A stretch of 54,336 nucleotides of DNA, taken from the NCBI GenBank assembly GCA_964450355.1, contig CAYVDH010000005.1, positions 1-54,336 on the forward strand, given 5' to 3'. The DNA is from CAYVDH01 sp964450355. Lineage in GTDB: Bacteria; Bacteroidota; Bacteroidia; NS11-12g; UBA955. The translations under genes and the position numbers were made by a program. Below, piece by piece: positions 1 to 6,950 of the stretch (its first letter is position 1; every line of letters starts with the position of its first letter). The notes under the pieces are model-generated. The model ran no database searches. It saw nothing but the letters and a program-made list of their open reading frames with translations, and was not told where the DNA came from.

Positions 1-22
1 TTTTAAATTATTTTTTTTACAA

Positions 23-52
23 AAAAAGCCCTCCAAAATGGGGGGCTTTTTG
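23..52 (-). terminator. Terminator of the rplU-rpmA-rpsO operon
   Basis: A GC-rich hairpin at 28-46 (GCCC(T)CC paired with GGGGGGC across an AAAAT loop) is followed on the minus strand by a run of seven T residues (A21-A27 on the plus strand). It lies about 40 bases past the rpsO stop codon. The layout is that of an intrinsic terminator ending the ribosomal operon. Confidence 0.85.
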
Positions 53-85
53 ATAATAAGATGTAAAAAATCGGGTTGCAAAAAA

Positions 86-355
86 CTATTTTCTGATACC
101 CAATGCCTTGATAAGGTCACGGTATTTGAAGATGTCTTTTTTAGCTAAATAATCAAGTAGGCTTCTGCGTTTACCTACTAATTTCACCAAGCTCAATTCT
201 GATGCTTTGTCATTTGGATTAATTCTTAAATGACCAGTGATGAAATTAATTCTTTCGGTAAAAAGAGCTATTTGACCTTCAGTAGAGCCAGTGTTGGTGT
301 CACTACCGCCAAATTTTTTAAAAATGTCTTTTTTTTCTTGTGTTGATAAGTGCAT
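86..355 (-). CDS. rpsO: 30S ribosomal protein S15
   Basis: Primary 16S rRNA-binding protein of the small subunit platform. The 89-residue product has the usual S15 length and landmarks: the TGSTEGQIALFTERI segment near residue 22, the FITGHLR region, and the LVGKRRSLLDYL helix that contacts 16S helix 22. It is the last gene of the rplU-rpmA-rpsO run, 18 bases after rpmA, and is followed by an intrinsic terminator. Co-transcription with L21/L27 is inferred from spacing and from the lack of a terminator between the genes. Confidence 0.97.
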   Translation of the reverse strand: MHLSTQEKKDIFKKFGGSDTNTGSTEGQIALFTERINFITGHLRINPNDKASELSLVKLVGKRRSLLDYLAKKDIFKYRDLIKALGIRK

Positions 356-373
356 ATTATAATCTTTTCTGGT

Positions 374-634
374 TTATGCTTCTGCTGTGATAACAGAAAC
401 AAATGATCTGTCGTTTTTTGCTTTTGTGAATTTTACTACTCCATCAGTAAGTGCGAATAAAGTATGATCTTTTCCGATTCCTACATTAGTTGATGGGTGG
501 TGTTTAGTTCCTCTTTGACGAACTATGATGTTACCAGCTTTAATGGCTTGTCCACCATATATTTTAACACCTAATCTTTTACTGTGTGACTCACGTCCGT
601 TTTTGGAACTACCTGCGCCTTTCTTATGTGCCAT
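374..634 (-). CDS. rpmA: 50S ribosomal protein L27
   Basis: Large-subunit protein whose N-terminal tail reaches the peptidyl-transferase centre. The 86-residue sequence begins MAHKKGAGSSKNGRESHSKR, the conserved L27 N-terminus, followed by KIYGGQAIKAGNIIVRQRGT. The N-terminus carries no cleavable extension of the kind found in Firmicutes. It sits 17 bases downstream of rplU and 18 bases upstream of rpsO in one transcription unit. Confidence 0.98.
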   Translation of the reverse strand: MAHKKGAGSSKNGRESHSKRLGVKIYGGQAIKAGNIIVRQRGTKHHPSTNVGIGKDHTLFALTDGVVKFTKAKNDRSFVSVITAEA

Positions 635-651
635 TTTCTAATTTATTATTT

Positions 652-963
652 TTAAGCGTTGATTGATTCAATTAATACTTTAGACAAATATTGTCTGTGA
701 CCATTTTTCTTTTTGTAACCTTTTCTGCGTTTTTTATGAAACACGATGACTTTATCGCCTTTCAAATGCTCTAGTACTTTACCTGTTACAGTGGCTCCTT
801 TGATTGTAGGCAATCCTACTGATATTTTACCGCTGTTATCTACAAACATAACTTTATCAAATGAAACACTGCTTCCAGCTTCGTTTGACAAACGGTGTGT
901 GTAGATGTATTTATCTTTTTCTACTTTAAATTGTTGTCCTGCAATTTCTACAATGGCGTACAT
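652..963 (-). CDS. rplU: 50S ribosomal protein L21
   Basis: Large-subunit protein that binds 23S rRNA. It has 103 residues, the usual bacterial length, starting MYAIVEIAGQQFKVEKDKYI and with the diagnostic C-terminal KKRRKGYKKKNGHRQ segment. It is the first gene of the rplU-rpmA-rpsO operon. A Bacteroidota-type promoter lies just upstream, with its -7 box about 24 bases from the start codon. The ATG at 963 is the only sensible start. Confidence 0.98.
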   Translation of the reverse strand: MYAIVEIAGQQFKVEKDKYIYTHRLSNEAGSSVSFDKVMFVDNSGKISVGLPTIKGATVTGKVLEHLKGDKVIVFHKKRRKGYKKKNGHRQYLSKVLIESINA

Positions 964-987
964 CTCTTGTGATTTTTAAATGGACGG

Positions 988-1018
988 CAAAAGTACAACT
1001 TTATTTTAAAATATCAAA
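988..1018 (-). promoter_or_regulatory. Bacteroidota-type promoter for rplU-rpmA-rpsO
   Basis: On the minus strand TTTG (1015-1018) is followed after 19 bases by TACTTTTG (988-995), an exact match to the Bacteroidota -33/-7 pattern TTTG...TAnnTTTG. It lies 25-55 bases upstream of the rplU start codon. Confidence 0.75.
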
Positions 1019-1102
1019 CCATTTGTTGGATTTTATTCTAAATATTCGCATTAAAGGGTTTTAAATCGCCTACAATCTATTGTTTTTCAACTTTTTAATC
1101 AA

Positions 1103-1579
1103 TTAAGGAGCATAAATAGTTTCCTTTATTTTGATGTTATTTACCATTAAATATTTACCTTTCCCTCCTTTATAATAAAACAAGGCTTGTTCATTTGTCA
1201 TTTTTATGGGCGGAGTTGCTGCTCTGCTTCCACTAAATTGTGGATTGGTTTGATGTGGCACATCAGACACATTTGAAATGTAAAAGTACATGGTGAAAAT
1301 TTGATTTTTCTTCAATTTCAAAGTTGTTGTGTTGTTAAAACTGTCTTTTAATAATTTCAATTCATCTTTTTTACCCTCGGCATAAACCGAATCCACTGAC
1401 AAAGTGAAATTCCTTTTAGACTTCATTTCAATTTTATAATTAGTAACAATAGGGCTGCCAAATACTCCCCCATAAACGGTTTGTTTTTCAGCACTTATCA
1501 CCTGCATATCTTGGTTTACAGGTTTTTTGGCCCCAATCAGAAAGATTGACACAACAGATAACAATATGTAATTTTTCAT
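1103..1579 (-). CDS. Small secreted protein of unknown function
   Basis: The product has 158 residues from the ATG at 1579; an ATG five codons upstream is also possible, but the chosen one gives a clean signal peptide (MKNYILLSVVSIFLIGA). The mature part is rich in beta-strand-like alternation, with no cysteine after the leader and no motif I recognise. It stands alone between the ribosomal promoter and rlmH; its stop is 34 bases past the ribosomal promoter's upstream edge on the plus map. Export to the periplasm or surface is inferred from the leader. I do not assign a function. Confidence 0.65.
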   Translation of the reverse strand: MKNYILLSVVSIFLIGAKKPVNQDMQVISAEKQTVYGGVFGSPIVTNYKIEMKSKRNFTLSVDSVYAEGKKDELKLLKDSFNNTTTLKLKKNQIFTMYFYISNVSDVPHQTNPQFSGSRAATPPIKMTNEQALFYYKGGKGKYLMVNNIKIKETIYAP

Positions 1580-1613
1580 TGTAATTATATTCATACAAAA
1601 TTAATGCAAATTA

Positions 1614-2081
1614 TTAATGGTGGTATGTTGTTCCATGATTTATTGTAAATGCACGGAACAATTGTTCTGCCAATATCACTCTCGTCATCTGATGTGTAAA
1701 AGTCATTGAAGACAAAGCCAATTTATCTCCCTTTCTTAATAAAGCATGCTCTAGCCCATAAGACCCTCCTATTACAAAAGTAATTTTTGAGCTTTCAACA
1801 CTTATTTTCTCTAAGTATTTTGCAAATGCATGCGAATCGTATTGCTTTCCTTTTTCATCTAAATATACCACAATTGCTTTTTCATTTAAATGCTGATTGA
1901 TTAATTCTGCCTCTGTCAATTTTAGTTTTTCCACGGGTAATTTATTGGCATTTTTCACATCATTTAATTCTATGTTATCAAACTTACAATACTTGGACAG
2001 CAATGTATTGTATTTTTCTAAACCAAGTTTTACAAAATTTTCATTGGTTTTTCCAATGCTCAACAACGTAATGTGCAACAT
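1614..2081 (-). CDS. rlmH: 23S rRNA pseudouridine-1915 N3-methyltransferase RlmH
   Basis: SPOUT-class methyltransferase that uses S-adenosylmethionine to methylate pseudouridine 1915 in helix 69 of 23S rRNA. It has 155 residues, the normal RlmH length. The cofactor-binding knot is visible: FVIGGSYGL near residue 102, then LSSMTFTHQMTRVILAEQLFRAF, ending NHGTTYHH, the family's conserved C-terminus. The start MLHITLLSIGK matches the family. It follows the OmpA lipoprotein gene after a 12-base gap and may share its transcript. Confidence 0.95.
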   Translation of the reverse strand: MLHITLLSIGKTNENFVKLGLEKYNTLLSKYCKFDNIELNDVKNANKLPVEKLKLTEAELINQHLNEKAIVVYLDEKGKQYDSHAFAKYLEKISVESSKITFVIGGSYGLEHALLRKGDKLALSSMTFTHQMTRVILAEQLFRAFTINHGTTYHH

Positions 2082-2093
2082 GAACTCTCTGTT

Positions 2094-3095
2094 CTATTGA
2101 TTGCCTAATATAGACAACAATTCATCTAACTTAGGAGTTAGTATGATTTCAGTTCTTCTGTTTTTTGCTCTTGCTTCAGGAGTGTTTGCAGAGTCTATTG
2201 GGAAATGTTCGCCTCTACCTGCCGATGTAATTCTAGTTGCAAGTACACCCCCTTTTGTTGTCAAAATTCTGGTAATTGAAGTAGCTCTTAAAACACTTAA
2301 ATCTAAATTGTCTTTGATGGCTGTGCTGGCTTTCATAGGTACATTATCAGTATGACCTTCTACCAATATACTCACATCGTTGTTTTGGTTTAAAGCTTTT
2401 GCTAACTCTAGCAATGCACTTTCTCCTTTAGGGTCAACTACAGTACTACCAGATTTAAACAATAATTTTTCTTCCATACTCACATACACTTTGCCGTTTT
2501 TAGTTACAACAGTTAATCCTTGATTTTGAAACCCTAACAAAGCTTTTGTAATTTTATCTTTTAAGGCATTTACTGCACTGTCTTTAGCTCTTAAAATAGC
2601 TTCTAATTCAGCTACTCTTTTTTCTCTAATTTTTAAATTGGCTTCCGTTTGAGCTAAGTTTGAAGACAAATCTCTATTTTTGGATTGAGCTTCCATCAAT
2701 TTAGCTTCTTTGTTATTTAATTCAAGTTCTTTTTGTTTTAAATCTTCTGTTTTCTTGTTTAAATCAGCAGTTAATTTTTCATTTTCGTAGCGGTTATTGT
2801 CTATGATTTTTTGTGAAGTAGTCTCAGATTGTTGATACAATTTATTCGTTCTATCTAAAGCGGTGTAGCACTCTAACGAATCTTCTTGAAGTTTTTTAAT
2901 GCTGGTTTTTAATTTCCCATTTTCATCTTTTAGGGCATTAGTAGTCACTTGATTTGTTAATAAATCATTTTCACAATTGGTCTTAGATTTTACACAATCA
3001 TCAAATTTCACTTGAAGTTCTTCTAACTTTCTAGCGGGTACGCAAGCAACCAATAAAACAAGAAAGGCTGATGCAATTTTGACAGAATAATTCAT
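2094..3095 (-). CDS. OmpA-family lipoprotein with long coiled coil
   Basis: The 333-residue product starts at the ATG at 3095, which gives a lipoprotein leader with lipobox LVAC and Cys18. Residues about 25-185 are a charged heptad-rich coiled coil (repeated KKTEDLKQKELELN-type segments). Residues about 200-325 form an OmpA C-terminal domain with EGHTDNVP, LSVLRATSITRIL and NRRTEIIL, retaining the Asp and Arg used to bind peptidoglycan. The likely role is tethering the outer membrane, or a surface machine, to the cell wall across the periplasm. It lies directly upstream of rlmH. Confidence 0.85.
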   Translation of the reverse strand: MNYSVKIASAFLVLLVACVPARKLEELQVKFDDCVKSKTNCENDLLTNQVTTNALKDENGKLKTSIKKLQEDSLECYTALDRTNKLYQQSETTSQKIIDNNRYENEKLTADLNKKTEDLKQKELELNNKEAKLMEAQSKNRDLSSNLAQTEANLKIREKRVAELEAILRAKDSAVNALKDKITKALLGFQNQGLTVVTKNGKVYVSMEEKLLFKSGSTVVDPKGESALLELAKALNQNNDVSILVEGHTDNVPMKASTAIKDNLDLSVLRATSITRILTTKGGVLATRITSAGRGEHFPIDSANTPEARAKNRRTEIILTPKLDELLSILGNQ

Positions 3096-3142
3096 GATGT
3101 AAAAATACATGAATACAATTTACGGCAACATTATAAATACCA

Positions 3143-3160
3143 ACACCTTTTAAAAGGTGT
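3143..3160. promoter_or_regulatory. Perfect 18-bp palindrome ACACCTTTTAAAAGGTGT
   Basis: A perfect inverted repeat lies in the short gap between the end of the six-gene envelope operon and the OmpA lipoprotein gene. On the minus strand its right edge abuts TTG followed after 18 bases by TAAATTG, a plausible promoter for the lipoprotein gene. No T-run follows on either strand, so an operator is as likely as a terminator. Confidence 0.35.
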
Positions 3161-3189
3161 ACTAATTATTCAACAAATGAAAAAAAATA

Positions 3190-4119
3190 CTAATGCCTTC
3201 CAATATAAAACACCCTTGAAATATTGAATCCAAAATGAATATCTCCCTTGGTCCAATCGTTGGTAGTTTCTGTGATGAAACCTTTTTCATTCATGCCTGT
3301 GCTGTTGGTGAAATGTATTTGAAAGACGTGTCCACCTGTTTCGATATCAAATCCTAATGAAAAAGAATTTTTATATTTATCTGCAATTTGATTAGGTAAC
3401 ACATAAAAATATTCTCCTGTAAGGGCTATTTTGCGTGAGAGTTTATACCTTAATCCAGCTCCCATACTTATCACTGTGTTTTTATACTTTTGCGAATCTA
3501 TAAAATTGCGGTGAACAATTGTTGGCATTAATTGAACAGATAATTTTTCGTTAAATTTCCGTGCTATTAATAATTGATGCGTATAATACAATCTGTGTGT
3601 AAAATAATAAGGTGTGTAATTAGGATTATTATTTTTTTCTGTTTGTACAGCCATGTTAGCAACATACACCATGCTTAAAGGTCTTTTTTTGTCTTTATTT
3701 GCCTGCCTCATCCATTTCCATTTTATAGTAGCATCGTACATTTTATTCACAGCACTTCTGCCTACTTCAATGTTAATTAAATCTGACAATCCAAAGGAAA
3801 AACTCATTCTTTGTGAAGCATTATCTAAGCCAAATAAATCATAAGCCCCTTGATTGAGAGTGCCAAAACGATGAGAAATTCGATAATCCATATTGGCTTT
3901 GCCTAACATTTCTATGGAATGTGAATTGATGATTCTATTGCCTTTGAATGTGCTATTTACAAAATCAGGTTCATCGCTTAACAAATCATCCAACAAACTC
4001 GAAGTATCAGCTTGTAATCCTGGAATATCTGACACGGCATTTAAACTAGAGCTGTCAGTTTGTGCCATCGATTGAAGTGAAATGGCTGTAATTAAAAGTG
4101 TAAATACTTTTTTTATCAT
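3190..4119 (-). CDS. DUF5777-type outer-membrane beta-barrel protein
   Basis: The 309-residue exported protein has a signal peptide ending in QSMAQ. A linker rich in Ser, Asp and Leu is followed by alternating hydrophobic/polar strands and a terminus ending VFYIGRH. NSHSIEMLGKANMDYRISHRFG and GLDNASQRMSFSFGLSD resemble what I remember of the DUF5777 beta-barrel family. It is the last gene of a compact operon with haem-c lipoproteins, an OB-fold protein and YceI; one base separates it from yceI. The gene order suggests it is the outer-membrane partner of those proteins; substrate and role are not known. Confidence 0.7.
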   Translation of the reverse strand: MIKKVFTLLITAISLQSMAQTDSSSLNAVSDIPGLQADTSSLLDDLLSDEPDFVNSTFKGNRIINSHSIEMLGKANMDYRISHRFGTLNQGAYDLFGLDNASQRMSFSFGLSDLINIEVGRSAVNKMYDATIKWKWMRQANKDKKRPLSMVYVANMAVQTEKNNNPNYTPYYFTHRLYYTHQLLIARKFNEKLSVQLMPTIVHRNFIDSQKYKNTVISMGAGLRYKLSRKIALTGEYFYVLPNQIADKYKNSFSLGFDIETGGHVFQIHFTNSTGMNEKGFITETTNDWTKGDIHFGFNISRVFYIGRH

Positions 4120-4120
4120 T

Positions 4121-4669
4121 TTACTTTTTTGAATAATCCATTTTTATGTCCACAACGACACTCTCTGCAATTTTGTTTTCCACTGCAGCAGGAATCTTAA
4201 AATTATAATCTTTCGGCTTGATGCTAATTTGAGCAGTAGCTGTAATTTTACCTCCTTTAACTACAAAAGTAGCGGTAGTTGTGATGTCTTTAGTTACCCC
4301 TTTGATGGTTAGCTTTCCTTTTACTTCGGATGTATAGGTTCCATCTTTGTAAAATTTTATTTTTTTAACATCGCTTATGGTTCCAGAAAAACTGGCTTTA
4401 GGGTATTTTGAACTTTCAGCATAGCTTTCATTGAAATGGTCTTCCATCAATTGATTAGGAAAATCAAAACTTTTCATCAATAAGGTGAACTCCATTTTGC
4501 CAGTTGACGAATCCAACACACTGACTACTTTTCTGTTCTCGGCTTTAATCTCTTCAAGTGGAGTTTTAGAATTGAATTTAATGACACCTGTTTTAGTTTG
4601 ATACTTTTGGGCTGTTAACAATTGTCCTATTGTTAAAGCCATCGTTAATAATAAAGAATATTTTTTCAT
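4121..4669 (-). CDS. YceI-family periplasmic lipid-binding-like protein
   Basis: The 182-residue product starts at the ATG at 4669, giving the leader MKKYSLLLTMALTIGQLLTAQ. The mature part has YceI-fold signatures: an N-terminal TGVIKFNSKTPLEEIKAEN strand, a central MEDHFNESYAESSKYPKASF segment, then KGKLTIKGVTKDITTTATF. Members of this lipocalin-like family bind isoprenoid or other long apolar ligands in the periplasm. The gene sits in the haem lipoprotein/OB/DUF5777 operon, 14 bases after the OB-fold gene. A role in handling quinone-like or haem-related ligands would be speculation. Confidence 0.85.
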   Translation of the reverse strand: MKKYSLLLTMALTIGQLLTAQKYQTKTGVIKFNSKTPLEEIKAENRKVVSVLDSSTGKMEFTLLMKSFDFPNQLMEDHFNESYAESSKYPKASFSGTISDVKKIKFYKDGTYTSEVKGKLTIKGVTKDITTTATFVVKGGKITATAQISIKPKDYNFKIPAAVENKIAESVVVDIKMDYSKK

Positions 4670-4683
4670 TTTAATTGTTTGAT

Positions 4684-5100
4684 TTATTTTCCAATGACAC
4701 ATTTATCTAATTGTACATCAATAAGCTTGCCATTACAAAAACCAGTGATATTGACTAATTGTTTTGGAGCTAAATTTTTAGCTATTTGATTTTGACTTGA
4801 GTCCAATTCACAACTGATATTACCATTGCTATCGTTAGTATTGATATACAAAGTGTAACGCGGTGGATTATTTTCTATTGACAAAATTTCACCTTGAATA
4901 TTGATGGCTTTATCTAAATATAGTTTATTTGCGCTATCTTCATATTCATTAAAAAGCTTAAATAAATCATTTGCTTTAATGTACACAATGTCATTTGATT
5001 TAGAAGGATCTCTTTTTTTTGAAGCCATTTTGTAGTATATGATTCCTCCAATTGACCCTAATATTAAAAGGATTAGACCGTATTTTATTGTATTTTTCAT
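4684..5100 (-). CDS. Membrane-anchored OB-fold (tRNA_anti-like) protein
   Basis: The 138-residue protein has one N-terminal membrane helix (KYGLILLILGSIGGIIYY) followed by an OB-fold-like domain. ANDLFKLFNEYEDSANKLYLDKAINIQGEI and the closing GFCNGKLIDVQLDKCVI match the pattern of the periplasmic tRNA_anti-like family. The name refers to the fold; the protein probably binds no tRNA. It carries two C-terminal cysteines around residues 121 and 134. It lies ten bases after the third haem lipoprotein gene and fifteen before yceI. The function is unknown. Confidence 0.75.
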   Translation of the reverse strand: MKNTIKYGLILLILGSIGGIIYYKMASKKRDPSKSNDIVYIKANDLFKLFNEYEDSANKLYLDKAINIQGEILSIENNPPRYTLYINTNDSNGNISCELDSSQNQIAKNLAPKQLVNITGFCNGKLIDVQLDKCVIGK

Positions 5101-5110
5101 GTTTTATTTT

Positions 5111-5503
5111 TTAATTATTCAATGCTCCTCTTCTAATCCACGACTCAATGATATTGATGTTACAATCATTCATTTTACTACTGGCTTTTGGCATTTGACT
5201 TGTTCCAGCTTCATGTTTAATTGATTTCAACAATTTGCCATTACTTACACTGTTTAATGTTTCGGAATAGGAATCGTAAGCATAACCAGCAACATTGGAT
5301 TTATTAGCTGTGGTATGACAACCTGAAATAGCGCAATTAGAAGTTAATATTGGAGAGACATTGGCCGAGTATTTCATGTTAGAAGTATCACAATTATTGC
5401 CATTTCCTGCTGGGTATAATTTATCTCCTTTATCTTTATAACAAGAATTGACAAAAAACATACACAAGCTTATAAGCATCATTATTTTTATTTTTTTATA
5501 CAT
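5111..5503 (-). CDS. Haem-c lipoprotein with one CX4CH domain
   Basis: The 130-residue lipoprotein has lipobox VNSC at Cys21; the ATG at 5503 was chosen because it yields this leader and leaves a five-base gap to the upstream gene. A single cytochrome-c-like domain starts with VSPILTSNCAISGCH, i.e. a haem motif with four residues between the cysteines (Cys57-Cys62-His63) instead of two. It ends SWIRRGALNN, as in PSCyt1-like domains, with MPKASSKM supplying a possible axial Met. It is the third of three related genes, all likely facing the periplasm or cell surface. Confidence 0.8.
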   Translation of the reverse strand: MYKKIKIMMLISLCMFFVNSCYKDKGDKLYPAGNGNNCDTSNMKYSANVSPILTSNCAISGCHTTANKSNVAGYAYDSYSETLNSVSNGKLLKSIKHEAGTSQMPKASSKMNDCNINIIESWIRRGALNN

Positions 5504-5508
5504 ATTTA

Positions 5509-6183
5509 TTAATTGTTTGGAGCACCAATTGATATCCATTTTTTTATTTTATTAATTTCACAATCAGTTAATTTTAAATTTAGAGAGGGCATTGGTTTGT
5601 ATCCACTTAAGTGGTTGATAGCACCCCATAACATTCCATTATCTACATTTTTTTTAATTTCTAAATAAGAATTTAACAATATGGGATTGCCACTGTTAGC
5701 ATGGCAGTTTAGACAATTTGTATTGATAATTGGATTGATTTGAGTACTAAAAGAAAATGACATTGAATCACACCCAGCAACACATTGGTTGTTTTTAGCC
5801 CCTTGAACAATCCATTTACTTATTTTAGAAATATCAAAATCTGATAATTTCCCAGATGGTGGCATTTTTCTTGAACTATTGGTTCTCATTATCTTTATAA
5901 TTTCGCTTTTTAAGCCTTTTCCAATTTTTATTTTTCCAGTTTTTATTATGTTGTTATAATCATCTAATATTACACCTTCTTTCTTAGATTTACTATCATG
6001 ACAGCCACTTAAAGCACATTGTGAAACTAAAATTGGTTGCACATCATTGACAAAATAAACAGTATCTGGATTGCAATTACCCCCTCTATAATTTTGAGGA
6101 GTAACTTGTAAATGCTCACAAGAATTAATTACTAAAAAAACAAATCCTAGTATAAATAAATTATTTCTAATAAAATTTAACAT
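5509..6183 (-). CDS. Di-haem-c lipoprotein with CX4CH and CX2CH domains
   Basis: The 224-residue lipoprotein has lipobox INSC, Cys22. It contains two tandem cytochrome-c-like domains: the first with CALSGCH (Cys56-Cys61-His62) and MPPSG at Met107, the second with canonical CLNCH (Cys157-Cys160-His161) and MPS at Met198. Each domain ends in a WI-x2-GA-x-NN-type helix. Extra cysteines at 37, 134, 138 and 208 are shared with the 227-residue neighbour and could form disulfides. The gene overlaps the upstream homologue by one base (TAATG). Two covalent haems are inferred. Confidence 0.82.
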   Translation of the reverse strand: MLNFIRNNLFILGFVFLVINSCEHLQVTPQNYRGGNCNPDTVYFVNDVQPILVSQCALSGCHDSKSKKEGVILDDYNNIIKTGKIKIGKGLKSEIIKIMRTNSSRKMPPSGKLSDFDISKISKWIVQGAKNNQCVAGCDSMSFSFSTQINPIINTNCLNCHANSGNPILLNSYLEIKKNVDNGMLWGAINHLSGYKPMPSLNLKLTDCEINKIKKWISIGAPNN

Positions 6184-6866
6184 TAATTATTTGGAGCACC
6201 TGAATTAATCCACTTTTTAATTTTAGTAATTTCACAACTCTGCAATTTTACATTTACACTTGGCATAGGCAAAAATCCTTGACTGTGATTTATTGTTCCT
6301 AATAGCTTTCCATTAGAGACTTGAATCATTAATTCATTATAAGTTCCAATTTTTGTTGTTCCAGTATTATGACATCCTAAACAGTTATTATTAATTATTT
6401 TAGATATATCGGAAGAATATGTAAATTTTGTTGTATCACATCCATTTTTACAACTGTTGTTTTTACCTCCTTGATTTATCCATTTTTTGATTAAATCTAA
6501 AGTAGTTTGAGACAGCATACCACTTGGAGGCATAATTTTACTACTAATAGTCATATTTTTGTATAATTTACTACCAGTTGCATTTCCTGCTATAATATAA
6601 TTTTTAATATTTGAATAAGTTGCTAAAGTTACTCCATCAGCATGATCTATTGCATTATGGCAGCCAGTACCATTGCAATTTGAAATAATTATTGGCAATA
6701 TTGTATTTTCAAAATAAACAGAATCAGGATCACAATTTGTAACAATAACTGCTACCGTATCTTTACTTTTCAAATCGCCTTTTTTTATCGGCTGATGTTC
6801 ACAACCAACAAACACTAATCCATTTAAAAGAAATAAAAATACTAGCAATTTTATGTATTTTTTCAT
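6183..6866 (-). CDS. Di-haem-c lipoprotein, first gene of the envelope operon
   Basis: The 227-residue lipoprotein has lipobox FVGC, Cys22, and is a clear paralogue of the next gene. Domain one has CNGTGCH (Cys64-Cys69-His70) and MPPSG at Met112; domain two has CLGCH (Cys162-Cys165-His166) and LPMPS near the end, closing in WINSGAPNN. Both domains thus keep a proximal His and a candidate distal Met. It leads six genes in one direction with gaps of 14 bases or less. A TAACTTTG -7 box lies 14 bases upstream of its start. Confidence 0.82.
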   Translation of the reverse strand: MKKYIKLLVFLFLLNGLVFVGCEHQPIKKGDLKSKDTVAVIVTNCDPDSVYFENTILPIIISNCNGTGCHNAIDHADGVTLATYSNIKNYIIAGNATGSKLYKNMTISSKIMPPSGMLSQTTLDLIKKWINQGGKNNSCKNGCDTTKFTYSSDISKIINNNCLGCHNTGTTKIGTYNELMIQVSNGKLLGTINHSQGFLPMPSVNVKLQSCEITKIKKWINSGAPNN

Positions 6867-6879
6867 ATCAAACTTTTTT

Positions 6880-6887
6880 CAAAGTTA
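6880..6887 (-). promoter_or_regulatory. -7 box of the haem lipoprotein operon
   Basis: TAACTTTG on the minus strand matches TAnnTTTG and lies 14-21 bases upstream of the 6866 start codon. The expected -33 position falls in the T-run of the preceding terminator, so the upstream box is weak. Confidence 0.5.
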
Positions 6888-6901
6888 TAAATTTATTTCA
6901 C

Positions 6902-6928
6902 AAAAAAAAAGCAGCTCAAATGAACTGC
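6902..6928 (-). terminator. Terminator after the S46 peptidase gene
   Basis: A hairpin GCAGcTCA/TGAaCTGC at 6911-6928 is followed on the minus strand by nine T residues. It ends the S46 peptidase transcript just before the haem lipoprotein operon promoter. Confidence 0.85.
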
Positions 6929-6950
6929 TTTTTTTAATATAAAATTTTTC

